Source of the DNA: Candidatus Electrothrix communis
Lineage (GTDB): Bacteria; Desulfobacterota; Desulfobulbia; Desulfobulbales; Desulfobulbaceae
Length of the DNA: 64,000 nt
Direction: 5' to 3'
Assembly: GCA_030644725.1 (NCBI GenBank)
Contig: CP130629.1
Location: forward strand, 4,603,501 to 4,667,500
Position numbers and translations under genes: made by a program. Under the pieces are notes generated by a model. The model did no database searches. It saw nothing but the letters and a program-made list of their open reading frames with translations, and was not told the origin of the DNA. Of this stretch, positions 33,301-41,251 are shown piece after piece. Numbering within the stretch: the stretch's first letter is position 1; each line of letters opens with the position of its first letter.

Positions 33301-34678
33301 GCTCGAAGTACACACTGAGTACTTTGGCGGGTTGCTCAACGACCTCCCGCAACCCCTGTTCATCAATCTGCGGAAGAATGATTGGCGCAGAGTTGTCCAG
33401 GGCCTCGGCAAGGGCAGGGGAGCTGACTGCGGCGGCAAAGAAATCCGCCCGCATGGTGAGCAGCACAGTGAACTGTTCCGTGCGCAGGCATTCCAGCAGG
33501 ATGCCGATATATTGCCGGATCAACTCCTGATCCGTATTCAGGGTGAACAACTCCTCAAACTGATCTATTACCAGAAGGAGATGGAGATTTTCGTGCTGTT
33601 CCCTTCGTTTCTTGATCTGGCGGATGATCCCGACCAAGCCGATGGAACCGGCATGAAGCTTCTCCTTCAGCTCATCGGTTTTCTCCGAGCGGAGAATAGG
33701 GTCATCGTAGAGAAGGGGAATCAGGCAGGCAGATAACTCGTACAGGGGCTGTTTTTTCGGACGGCAATGGGCGACCAGCCAATCACCGCTTTTGCGCAGG
33801 GCCGGAAGCAGCCCGGCAAAGACCACGGAGGATTTGCCGCTGCCGCTGGCCCCGATCACCGCAGCAAAGGGCCGGTCTGCAACGACCTGCCTGAGGCGTT
33901 TAATGGTCTTGTCCCTGCCGAAATAGAGATTTGCATCTTTTTCCCGGAAGGCCTCCAGACCGCGATAGGGATTAGCCGGACGGCTGTGCTGATCCAGTTC
34001 AGGAAAAGCCCGAATCAGCGCAGAAGCAGGCAGCATGTAGCCGGTAATCACCGGGCCGTTTTCCTGGTCCGGCGTCCTCTTTAGCCTGCTGCTGATCATA
34101 CCGCAGACCGCATTCTCCTTTACGGCCCAGACCGCTGTGCCACTGAAACCCTGCTCAATTGGTCGGGTCTTATCCAGCGGGTGGATCTCCCAAGAGCCTG
34201 CCCCGGTTCGCCCCTTGAGCATCCCGTCAATATAGGTGCCCTGATCAACGCTGCCCGGAAAACCGCACATTCTGAGCCGGTGGTCGGCAAAGGAGGGAGA
34301 GCTGTCCAAGGCAACAAGCGGCGCGGGTCGGGCCTCAGCAGGCAGCGGCGTCTCTGGCAGTAGCTCCAGGACGGCGATGTCCTCCAGCGTACCGGTCGTG
34401 CCAGTCGCATCAGTCGCAGGGTCATCCGCAACTGGAAACCAATGGAGGATCTTTGCCCGCAGCAGGGATTGGTTATTCAGGAGAGGGAAATCAAGGAAGA
34501 CCTCGCTGGCAGGAGAAGGCTGGTCAGCTACGTTCAGATTACGGCCCAGGGCCGTGTTGACCACATGGGCGCAGGTGAGAACGTGCTTGGGCGTGACCAA
34601 AAAGCCCGCGCCTTCAGGGTCTTGGCTGTTATCCGTCAGGATGCGGACAAGGGAGGATTCCAGGGATGGAGAGAGCAT
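30347..34678 (-). CDS. Trypsin-like protease / STAND NTPase / 14-blade WD40 fusion protein
   Basis: 1443 residues. (1) Trypsin-like protease, about 1-225: LTCAHVV with His38, LEDIAVLEL with Asp100, GFSGTAVW with Ser179, so the triad is intact. (2) nSTAND1-type NTPase, about 235-600: NPYRGLEAFREKDANLYFGR, P-loop GASGSGKS (277-284 region), Walker B LLLVIDQFEELF (367-378), then EPGSLPLLEFCLTQLW and EVVHEALIRRW. (3) Charged helix and one membrane segment at 689-706. (4) Fourteen WD40 repeats, 781-1370, each ending in a VRIWE/LRLWE-like WD. (5) A 73-residue tail. Fourteen blades imply two seven-bladed propellers. The architecture is that of regulated protease sensors in prokaryotic conflict systems. 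A Trypco1 gene lies upstream. Confidence 0.93.
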   Translation of the reverse strand: MLSPSLESSLVRILTDNSQDPEGAGFLVTPKHVLTCAHVVNTALGRNLNVADQPSPASEVFLDFPLLNNQSLLRAKILHWFPVADDPATDATGTTGTLEDIAVLELLPETPLPAEARPAPLVALDSSPSFADHRLRMCGFPGSVDQGTYIDGMLKGRTGAGSWEIHPLDKTRPIEQGFSGTAVWAVKENAVCGMISSRLKRTPDQENGPVITGYMLPASALIRAFPELDQHSRPANPYRGLEAFREKDANLYFGRDKTIKRLRQVVADRPFAAVIGASGSGKSSVVFAGLLPALRKSGDWLVAHCRPKKQPLYELSACLIPLLYDDPILRSEKTDELKEKLHAGSIGLVGIIRQIKKRREQHENLHLLLVIDQFEELFTLNTDQELIRQYIGILLECLRTEQFTVLLTMRADFFAAAVSSPALAEALDNSAPIILPQIDEQGLREVVEQPAKVLSVYFEPGLIDLIVNDVGKEPGSLPLLEFCLTQLWERQEFRRISHKAYKAIGGVQQALANHADAVYAEFDEQEQEQLRHIFLKLVRPGQGTEDTRQVASLDQIRAEDRALVTHLADKRLIVTGRDEERGEETVEVVHEALIRRWQILRQWVDEEREFLVWQEKLRVLLGQWLESGKDEGALLRGLPLDEALRWRETHVLNLADGEREFIAASKKLREYDRQKQKATQQARERQRRHLAVGFVVAIMLAMLTGWQWRMARQQTLAANYNLVKVFEEKALSALKIAENKDAMLFASAALEQKVETNKIALKASSTGVLFVPQVLNDALTELAVLRGHENIVLSVAFSPDGKTIVSASRDNTLRLWEVATGKEFTVLKGHGDSVVSVAFSPDGKTIVSASADKTVRIWEVKTGRQLTSLLGHEDYVTSAAFSPDGKIIVSASWDKTVRFWEAKTGKQSASLLKHEDTVLSAAFSPDGKTIVSASADKTVRIWEAKTGKERAVFKGHESAVNSVSFSPDGKTIVSASRDNTLRLWEVATGKELTVLKGHERAVISVAFSPDGKKIVSSSFDKTVRIWEAKTGKQLALLPGHEDNVNSVAFSPNGKTIVSALWNKTVRIRDITTGKERAVFKGHENSVISVSFSPDGKTIVSASLDNTLRLWEVATGKELTVLKGHEDLVINAAFSPDGKTIVSASRDNTLRLWEAATGKELAVFKGHEDPVISVAFSPDGKLIASASADKTMRIWDWESGKEVAVLRGHASSWGNSMAFSPDGKTIASASWDKAVRIWEVATGKELAILKGHENYVFSVAFSPDGKLIASASADKTMRIWDWESGKEVAVLRGHASSWGNSMAFSPDGKAIASASRDNVVRIWEVATGKELAILKGHENYVFSVAFSPDGKTIVSASSDNTLRLWEVYLFPLFLHNSKPTPLYHTFIKALKFLWQLDVQGLDIVETNRRTPADLKKYGTLLAPPPPGQSKFDQVLEWAEKQQEL
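30668..31177 (-). repeat. Tandem 255-bp duplication inside the WD40 region
   Basis: Two adjacent 255-base units (30668-30922 and 30923-31177) encode almost the same 85 residues, including DGKLIASASADKTMRIWDWE and AVLRGHASSWGNSMAFSPDG in both. The copies differ at a handful of bases. Both contain a 43-residue blade with an extra residue (HASSW), unlike the other 42-residue blades, so the two-blade unit was duplicated recently. A 126-base periodicity runs through the whole 30568-32338 region. Confidence 0.85.
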
Positions 34679-34786
34679 GGGATTAATTCGATGTGAAAGA
34701 TGCTATTTTCCCCAGCGATAAATCAATGGGTTATTAGCGAATTCCCCTGCGGGACACCTCGTCCCGGAGGGACGGACCGAACATAG

Positions 34787-34806
34787 CCCACCGTTTCAAC
34801 GGTGGG
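34787..34806. repeat. 20-bp palindrome, copy 2
   Basis: CCCACCG/CGGTGGG with a TTTCAA loop, preceded by GTCCCGGAGGGAC, another short palindrome at 34761-34773. It lies in the 141-base gap between the Trypco1 gene and the protease-STAND gene and might attenuate or separate their transcription. Same palindrome at 28098-28117. Confidence 0.7.
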
Positions 34807-34819
34807 TGGAGGAGTTTTG

Positions 34820-35155
34820 TTACGATTGTTTTTTCTCGTTGGTCCATTTCAACGAAACCTTAAAGGTGGCCTCACTGTCCGCCGAGGCAAAGACCACCCC
34901 GGTCTTGGCGTTGAATTTCAACCCGAACTCCAAGCCGATTTCATCCGGGGTGTTCATCTCCTGAAAGGCCTTGAGCACCACCTCGGCAGCCGGTCTGATC
35001 CGGGCCACTGCATCAACAAAGCGGGATTCCGCTTGCAGCGGTTTATTCTCCTCGCCCCGGCTGACCCGTTGCATCTCAGCCTCAGAGACCTCGGCCTCCA
35101 CATAAACCGGTTGGCCGTCCATTTCGTCCATTTCAAACGCGATCATTTTTTTCAT
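34820..35155 (-). CDS. Trypco1 (trypsin-co-occurring domain 1) protein
   Basis: 111 residues. MDGQPVYVEAEVSE, VSRGEE, SRFVDAVARIRPAAEVVLKA and the strong C-terminal signature DEIGLEFGLKFNAKTGVVFA followed by SEATFKVSLKW match the Trypco1 (CU044_2847) family, named for standing next to trypsin-like proteases in predicted NTP-dependent conflict systems. The small domain is thought to be a substrate, adaptor or regulator of the protease; that is prediction from the literature, not tested here. Its ATG overlaps the end of the helix-hairpin-helix gene by four bases, and the protease-STAND-WD40 gene follows on the same strand, so the co-occurrence holds here. Confidence 0.9.
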   Translation of the reverse strand: MKKMIAFEMDEMDGQPVYVEAEVSEAEMQRVSRGEENKPLQAESRFVDAVARIRPAAEVVLKAFQEMNTPDEIGLEFGLKFNAKTGVVFASADSEATFKVSLKWTNEKKQS

Positions 35156-35448
35156 GGTGTTTCACAGGATGAGGTTATTTTTTGCTTCCTTTCCGCCGTA
35201 AACGCCCACCAGGGAAGCGGCTCCCCGCCGTCCATAAAATGAATCACCGCCATAAACACATCAAGTACGCAGGGATCATGTCGTACCCCGGTTTGAGCAC
35301 AGAGAAGATCATACAGCGCAAAGGCATCCTTGTCGATGAGCTGCTGCGGCTGATGTATCCCGATGGCGCGGAGATTAGCCGCTATGGCCTTGCCAATGTT
35401 CGGCAAGGCCTCAAGATGGGCAACGGTTGCTCTGTCGGGATTTTTCAT
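35152..35448 (-). CDS. Cdd1-type helix-hairpin-helix protein
   Basis: 98 residues. LEALPNIGKAIAANLRAIGI is a helix-hairpin-helix; DKDAFALYDLLCAQTGVRHD followed by PCVLDVFMAVIHFM and LPWWAFTAERK are the hallmarks of the Cdd1/pathogenicity-locus family, some members of which were named mitomycin resistance protein McrB. The HhH implies nucleic-acid binding; function in general is not established. The gene overlaps both neighbours by four bases (YcaO gene upstream, Trypco1 gene downstream), so it is translationally coupled to each. Confidence 0.88.
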   Translation of the reverse strand: MKNPDRATVAHLEALPNIGKAIAANLRAIGIHQPQQLIDKDAFALYDLLCAQTGVRHDPCVLDVFMAVIHFMDGGEPLPWWAFTAERKQKITSSCETP

Positions 35449-37199
35449 GCCCCCGCATCTTCCTCCAGCAGCAGTGCCAGATTTTCCGTTGCAAAGGCGA
35501 TGCCGGGGTCTTGTCCCAGAGCGATTTGGTAATTACTGATCGCCTCCTTATTGCGCCCAAGCCGTTGCTGGTTCAGGGCCAGGTTGGCGTAATCAATGGG
35601 TGAGACCGGATTCAGCTGCACAGCCCGCTGGAAATGATGGACAGCCTGCTCAAAGCGGTTTGTCTTGAAATAGCAGACACCGATGATATTATGGATGTCT
35701 GGGCGTTCTTCATCACAGGTCAAGCCTTGCTCCAGCACCGGCACAGCCTCCTCAAACCGCCCCAGGTCACGGAGGCAGCTGCCGAGATACGAAAAAATAT
35801 ACGGTTTATCCTCTTCATTGGGCTGCATGGCCAAGGCCTGCTCAAAGCAGTTTCGGGCCGGTTCCGCCATGCCTTGCTCATAGAAGTTACGCCCTCGGTA
35901 GAATTTTAGATAATAGGCATCAGGGAGATGCTGCTGCATTTCCGTCAGCTTGGTTTCCAATTCGGCAGGCTCCAGCAGGTCCGCAGCCAGCTTGGCGGCA
36001 AACAGGGGAGCATCGCCGGAGGCGGCCCGTTCCCGGAAATGGGCTCCGGGGATAATGGTATAGGCCGCCGGGATCTGAAGGTCAGGATGGATGGTATTGA
36101 CCATCAGGACCTCCATATTGATTTTTTGGAGGGCCTCAAGACAGTTGTCGAGTTCCTGAAGCATATCTTCCGAATCGATCTGGGGGAGTTGGTCGATACT
36201 GAGCGTTTGCTCTGGGGTGAATAGGTAGTCGACCTCATCCAGACTGAGCGGTTTGGGCAGGCCCGAGGCCACATAATTAGACCCAGACTCAAAATCACCA
36301 GCCAGCTGCGCCACCTCAGTCAGAGCGCGGATCAGGGCCTTGTCAGCTCCAGGGGTGGTGCCAGCGGTGTAGACCAGTTCGCTTTTCTCAGGAAAGGTTG
36401 CCGGGTCCCAGGCCAAGGCGGCCACGGTCGGGATGCCGGTGTCCAGAGAAAAGTCATTGATCTGTAATGTAATGCCATTATGGCTGAATTTTTCCACCAA
36501 GGTTCGGGCCACGGGATCAATCACCGAGCTCGGATCAATGGTCGGCGTGCGGATTTTTTTTAGGGCAACCACGGCGCAGACATGGCGTTCCACCACCTCG
36601 GAGATGCCCTGAAGAACGGCCTCCTCAATGGTATTGCCTGCACAAGGGCCGTTGAATTCATTAATGGCGTAAAACCAGGAAAAGGGCACCAGCACATCCT
36701 CATCCTTGGTGATATTCCTGGCCCAGGTCCAGCGCAGAGGGAGGCCGATCAGCAGCTGTTCAAGCTCCTCCGGACTGCGCTCCTCATCATGGACAGACTG
36801 GAGCAGAGCTGAAATCGGCAGGACCGGATACCCGGCTTCCTCCATGGTTGGATAATCGCCGATGATAAAATTTTCCCGATTTTTGAGAAAGGAAAAAAAA
36901 CTGAAGCGCTCAGCGAGCTCCATACAGGCACTGGCCCTGGACTGCTCCGGCGTGGAACCCTTGCCCATCTGTTTTTTGGTGCCGATAGTTGCAAGAGCAT
37001 CCTTGCCGCAGACACTGAAGAAGACCGGGATGTCCAGCCGACCGGTGTCAATGCGTTTTACCTCTTTGAGGATATCCAGGCCGGTGGCCTTTAAGCGTTT
37101 TTGAAAACGTTCTACAGTTTGTTCCGGGCTGCAGGCCTTGTCCTGATCATAGGTGTATTCTTTTAGACAGCTGTGCAGGCGGATAGTATTTTTTTCCAT
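35445..37199 (-). CDS. YcaO-domain protein with C-terminal TPR repeats
   Basis: 584 residues. Residues about 50-400 form a YcaO domain: GKGSTPEQSRASACMELAER (ATP/Mg-binding Glu residues), ISEVVERHVCAVV (second E-x-x-x-R/H set) and the later ALTEVAQLAGDFE. YcaO enzymes use ATP to activate peptide amides for azoline, thioamide or amidine formation, or methylthiolation in RimO-linked cases. From about 420 on there are at least four TPR motifs (AEPARNCFEQALAMQPNEED, FEQAVHHFQRAVQLNPVSP, NKEAISNYQIALGQDPGIA), a substrate or partner-binding arm. No TfuA or precursor-peptide gene is adjacent. Its stop overlaps the Cdd1-type start by four bases. Confidence 0.9.
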   Translation of the reverse strand: MEKNTIRLHSCLKEYTYDQDKACSPEQTVERFQKRLKATGLDILKEVKRIDTGRLDIPVFFSVCGKDALATIGTKKQMGKGSTPEQSRASACMELAERFSFFSFLKNRENFIIGDYPTMEEAGYPVLPISALLQSVHDEERSPEELEQLLIGLPLRWTWARNITKDEDVLVPFSWFYAINEFNGPCAGNTIEEAVLQGISEVVERHVCAVVALKKIRTPTIDPSSVIDPVARTLVEKFSHNGITLQINDFSLDTGIPTVAALAWDPATFPEKSELVYTAGTTPGADKALIRALTEVAQLAGDFESGSNYVASGLPKPLSLDEVDYLFTPEQTLSIDQLPQIDSEDMLQELDNCLEALQKINMEVLMVNTIHPDLQIPAAYTIIPGAHFRERAASGDAPLFAAKLAADLLEPAELETKLTEMQQHLPDAYYLKFYRGRNFYEQGMAEPARNCFEQALAMQPNEEDKPYIFSYLGSCLRDLGRFEEAVPVLEQGLTCDEERPDIHNIIGVCYFKTNRFEQAVHHFQRAVQLNPVSPIDYANLALNQQRLGRNKEAISNYQIALGQDPGIAFATENLALLLEEDAGA

Positions 37200-37530
37200 T
37201 TTTCTCCCTCAGGATACGAATAGGCGATATGCGGTTTATTGAGCTTTAACCTAAGAAAAAGGCGGATAAATGCTCTTCTCTGAATAATTGACACGTTCAG
37301 AATCAAAAAGTTTAGAATAATCAAGTTGAAACAGAAATGGCCGTATCTATTATGTTAGTTAGTTTAGTCACTTAAAGGGTAAGGCAAGAATGCGTATTTT
37401 TTCGTATTTTCTCGTAATAGGATTCACATTGTAGCATTTTGTCGGTGAAAAAGTCCAGGGTAAAGCAGAGGGTGAACAGAGGGAAAAGAAGGAAGTGAGC
37501 CGTGTTAAAGATGCTGGCTGTTCGGGCGAG
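37200..37530. other. Intergenic region upstream of the YcaO gene
   Basis: About 330 bases. The part next to the YcaO start is A/T-rich and probably holds its promoter on the minus strand, though no clean -35/-10 pair stands out. An 87-codon minus-strand frame at 37368-37631 overlaps tsaE in another frame and is a shadow. Nothing else seen. Confidence 0.5.
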
Positions 37531-38010
37531 TCAGGGCGATAATGCTCCGATTCGAGAAGACCAGGACTCTCCATGGGGCTGAAGAAGACAGATCCTGCTC
37601 GTCTCGTTAATCGGTTCCAAAATGAGATCAAGACGTTCTTGAGGTTGCAGGCTCCCTAGCCTATCCGGCCACTCAATAATAGTGAGGCCAGGACCGCCGA
37701 TATAATCGGCCAGCCCGGCACCTTCAATATCCTCTTCCCCGGCCAGGCGATAGCAATCCATGTGAAAGAGGGGGATACGACCGGGATACTCGTGCATCAG
37801 GGCAAAGGAAGGACTGGAGACATACTGGTCTTTTGGTACTTCCAGGCCTTGGGCGATGAATTGAGTCAGGGTGGTCTTGCCTACCCCCAGGTCGCCGTGG
37901 AGCAGGATGACATCTCCTTTTCGGGCAATTCGGCCTAACTGTCGGCCCAGAGCAGCTGTTGCCGTGATATCTTGCAAGGTATGTTGAAATGATGATGTTG
38001 CGGGTGACAT
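37531..38010 (-). CDS. tsaE: tRNA threonylcarbamoyladenosine biosynthesis ATPase TsaE
   Basis: 159 residues. P-loop GDLGVGKTT (39-47), then SSPSFALMHEYPG, the switch region FHMDCYRLAGEEDIE, and IIEWPDRLG, in canonical TsaE order. It works with TsaB and TsaD to install t6A at position 37 of ANN-decoding tRNAs. 27 bases downstream of the RR/HK hybrid gene on the same strand, so likely cotranscribed with it. Its C terminus is slightly longer than usual. Confidence 0.95.
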   Translation of the reverse strand: MSPATSSFQHTLQDITATAALGRQLGRIARKGDVILLHGDLGVGKTTLTQFIAQGLEVPKDQYVSSPSFALMHEYPGRIPLFHMDCYRLAGEEDIEGAGLADYIGGPGLTIIEWPDRLGSLQPQERLDLILEPINETSRICLLQPHGESWSSRIGALSP

Positions 38011-38037
38011 TGCTTGTATTCTCTATGTTTTTTGGTG

Positions 38038-39201
38038 TTATTTTTTTTCTTCTCTGTTGAAATCAAAGGGGATGGTGAAGGAAACGGTTGTTCCTTGGTT
38101 GATTATGGACTGAATATCAAATGTACCACCAAGCATCTTGACCCGTTCCGACATGGCTGTCAGGCCTATTCCCCGCCGACTCTGGGGGCGGGCCAGGATC
38201 TCTTGGACATGAAACCCCTTGCCGTTATCTACGAGGGAGAGGAATATCTGCTCCTGATCGACCTTTATAGAAAAATCAATATGGGTCGCCTTGGCATGAT
38301 TGCAGATATTATTCAGACTCTCCTGGACAAGGCGATAGACTATTCGTTTTCCGTCAGTGGAGGTGATATCCTGGAGAGGAGCCGGTTGAAAGGAGCAGGA
38401 GATCCCCTGTGCTTCAGTGAAATTATTAATAAGCTGCTGAAGAGCGGCATCCAGGCCGAGGTCCTCAATGATGACCGGGCTGAGGTTTTTAGATAAGAGG
38501 CGCACATCCTCAATGATTTGGCTGATATTAGTGCGGAGGACAGTTGACCAGTTTTTTATTTTCTCCTGCTGTTTTTTTTCAGCCGTGAGAAAGTCGTTTT
38601 CCATGATCCTGGTCTGCATTTTTAAGGCAGCCAGAGATTGCCCTAGTTCATCATGGAGCTCCATAGCAATTCGGCGCTGCTCTTCCTCTCTTGCTGTAAA
38701 GAGAGAGATGGAGAGATTGCGCAGGGTCTCTTTCGAGGCGTGCAGGTGCTTGTTTGCTCGGGTGAGTAAATAATTTTGGGTGAGGATTTCTTTTTGTAAT
38801 TCATCGTTTTCCCGCCTTAATTGCCAGGTTCCCCGTGCCTGCGAGAGGACCATTCGCATTTGGACAAGTTCCCAGGGTTTGACAATGAATTGATAGATAT
38901 GCCCTTTGTTGATGGCAGCGATGATATCGGCTGTATTGAGAAAACCGGTTATGATGATTCGGATAACGGATTCATTCTGTTGGTAGATATGGGTCAGGAG
39001 CTCCACGCCTGTCATTCCGGGCATAGCCTGGTCTGAGAGTACCATGGCGATATCGTCTTCCTGCTCAAAATATTCAAGGGCCTCCTCACCGGATGATGCG
39101 CAGAGGATGTTGTACTCCTCTTGAAAACAGCTCATAAAAAAATTCATGCTGTCCTGATCATCTTCGACCAGGAGGATTTTCAGCTGTTGGTGCTTTTGCA
39201 T
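38038..39201 (-). CDS. Response regulator-histidine kinase hybrid (REC-HisKA_3-HATPase)
   Basis: 387 residues, soluble. An N-terminal receiver domain (1-125) has the acidic pocket VEDDQ and phospho-acceptor Asp57 in VLSDQAMPGMTG, plus the KPW switch Lys. A coiled-coil linker (125-165) leads to a NarL-type HisKA_3 domain with His183 in ELHDELGQSLAALK, and then a HATPase with NICNHAKAT (N box), LVDNGKGF (G1) and RRGIGLTAMSERV (G2). The order receiver then kinase suggests a relay from an upstream kinase to a LuxR-type regulator. No such partner is adjacent. Starts just upstream of tsaE. Confidence 0.92.
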   Translation of the reverse strand: MQKHQQLKILLVEDDQDSMNFFMSCFQEEYNILCASSGEEALEYFEQEDDIAMVLSDQAMPGMTGVELLTHIYQQNESVIRIIITGFLNTADIIAAINKGHIYQFIVKPWELVQMRMVLSQARGTWQLRRENDELQKEILTQNYLLTRANKHLHASKETLRNLSISLFTAREEEQRRIAMELHDELGQSLAALKMQTRIMENDFLTAEKKQQEKIKNWSTVLRTNISQIIEDVRLLSKNLSPVIIEDLGLDAALQQLINNFTEAQGISCSFQPAPLQDITSTDGKRIVYRLVQESLNNICNHAKATHIDFSIKVDQEQIFLSLVDNGKGFHVQEILARPQSRRGIGLTAMSERVKMLGGTFDIQSIINQGTTVSFTIPFDFNREEKK

Positions 39202-39275
39202 AGCGGATGGTCATTGAATGAGGCTGAGGCATCAGCCCTGTTGTCTTACTTGATGAGTTGAGGACCTATTTTTCG

Positions 39276-41124
39276 TTACTCTTTTTCAAACCACCAGGTA
39301 TAGAGCAGATCATAGGGATTATAATACACCGGAAGTTGCTTGGGTTGTTTGAATTTGGATGCAAAGGTCAGGCGGTGATAGGCTAGATACCAATTCGGCA
39401 CGACATAATAGCCATACCAAAGGACGCGATCCAAGGCCTTGCAGGCTGCTGTCAGTTCTTCCTGGTTTTTAGCGTAGATAAGTGAATCAACTAGGCTGTC
39501 CACCACCGGCGATTGAATGGCCTGCCAGATTTGCAGAGCCATTGCGGGAAGCCGCAGCAGAAGACCAGTTACCCCGCTGTTCGTTCCCCGGTGATTGCGA
39601 TTGACCGAATACGGTAACCGTCATGTCAAAATCAAAATTCTTCAGTCGATCCGAGTACAGGGCCGCATCAATGGTCCGATAGTTCGCCTTTATCCCCAGT
39701 TTTTCAAGGTTTTTTACGTAAGGAGCCATGACCCGTTCAAACGAGGGGCTGACGAGCAGAATCTCAAATTCAAAGGGTTGTTTACCGTCCGCTGAGGTCA
39801 AAACCCCGTCTTTGATCTTCCAGCCCTGCTCGACCAAGAGTTTTTGGGCTTGACGGAGGTTGCTGCGTAGACTGTTCGGGGAAGCAGTTGTCGGCGGAGT
39901 GATCGGGCGTGTAAAGACTTCAGGCTGGATAACCCCCGGATATTTTTCGTTGAGGGGATTGAGAAGCTTCAGCTCGGTTTCATCGGGCAACCCGGTCGCT
40001 GCCAGATCGGAGTTACTGAAATAAGAATTTGATCGGGTATACTGATTAAAAAAGAGGGCGTTATTGGTCCATTCAAAGTCAAAGGCCAGTCCCAGGGCCT
40101 GGCGTACTTGGGGATTTTCAAACAGCTCTTTTCTGGTGTTAAAAACAAAGCCCTGCATACCTGCGTTATTTTTATGGGCAAAGGTTTTCTTGACCAGTTT
40201 ACCCTGGTCAAACGGGCGACCGTCCAGATCACGTTGCCATTGTTTGGCAATATTTACCCACATAAAATCAAAATCTCCGGCCTTAAAGGCCTCAAGACTG
40301 ACAATCTGATCCTTGAAGTATTTGACTGCAATGGTCTTGTAATTGAACATCCCCTTGCGGGCAGGATGATCTGCGGCCCAGTAATCGGGATTTCGTTCAT
40401 AGGTGATAGATTTCCCCGGATTGACCTCTTTAACAATATAGGGGCCGCTGCCGATGGGGGGCAACATAGGGTCGCCTTTACCCTTGGCACCGAAGCCGTG
40501 TTCTGTATAGAATTTTTTACTGAGCACCGGTATCTGCGAGGCAATCATATGAAGCTCTCTATTAGGACGGCTAAAGAGGAAACGAATTTTTCCCTGGGCC
40601 TTATCTTCTATTTCAGCCCCGCTGATATCCTGGTAATAGATCTGATAGGAAGGATGGGCCAGATCAGACTTCAGGGTGTCCAGGGAAAATTTGACATCTT
40701 CTACGGTCACCGGGTTGCCGTCGGAAAAACGGGCCTTCTCATTCAGGGTAAAGAGAACAGATTTTTTATCCGCTGCCAGCTCAATATCCTTGGCAATCAG
40801 GCCATAGGCGGCAAAGGGCTCATCCAGGCTGCCTACAGCCAAGGTCTCAAAGATCAGGCTCTGTTCAATGCCGAACAGGCCAAAGGCCTCTGTTCCCTTC
40901 AGGGTAAAGGGATTCATCTTGTCAAAGCTGCCTATGGCGTGTAAGGTCAGCAGTCCGCCTTTGTTCGCTTGCGGTTCAACATAATCAAAATGGTCAAACC
41001 CCGCAGAGTATTTCAACGAGCCGTCAAGAGAAACTCCGTGGGCCGCATAGACGCTGTTCGGAGAGAGGTGAGTCAGGAAGACGGAACACAGGACAAGGGC
41101 GAGAAAAAAGTTTTTTGAGCACAT
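39276..41124 (-). pseudogene. YejA-like oligopeptide-binding protein, single frameshift
   Basis: The first 545 codons (41124 down to 39487) encode a family 5 extracellular solute-binding protein with signal peptide (ends near SPNSVYAAH) and YejA-type features (GSGPYIVKEVNPGKSITYERNPDYW, NEQRGNWSSAAA). The frame then leaves the family at HSIAGGG, while another frame from about 39520 carries IQSPVVDSLVDSLIYAKNQE and the proper C terminus ending TWWFEKE. Removing one C from the GGCC on the plus strand at about 39519-39522 gives an unbroken LAGIQSPVVD. So one inserted base: sequencing error or recent loss. Such proteins deliver oligopeptides (and microcin C in E. coli) to an ABC transporter; yejBEF is not adjacent. 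Confidence 0.85.
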
Positions 41125-41251
41125 AATCCGTTTACTGAAAAAAATTATTGGGTTTTAATACTGGCTAGTGACTGATCATAATCGAAATCATTTAAGAGGA
41201 CAAGTTTTGTACGACTCTCCTTTTTGCGAGAAAGTCTTCTGAAAGAACGGC

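Noticed and set aside
37368-37631. 87-codon minus-strand frame upstream of the YcaO gene
   Set aside because: It overlaps tsaE in another frame, is Ser/Pro/Arg-rich, and has no ribosome site.
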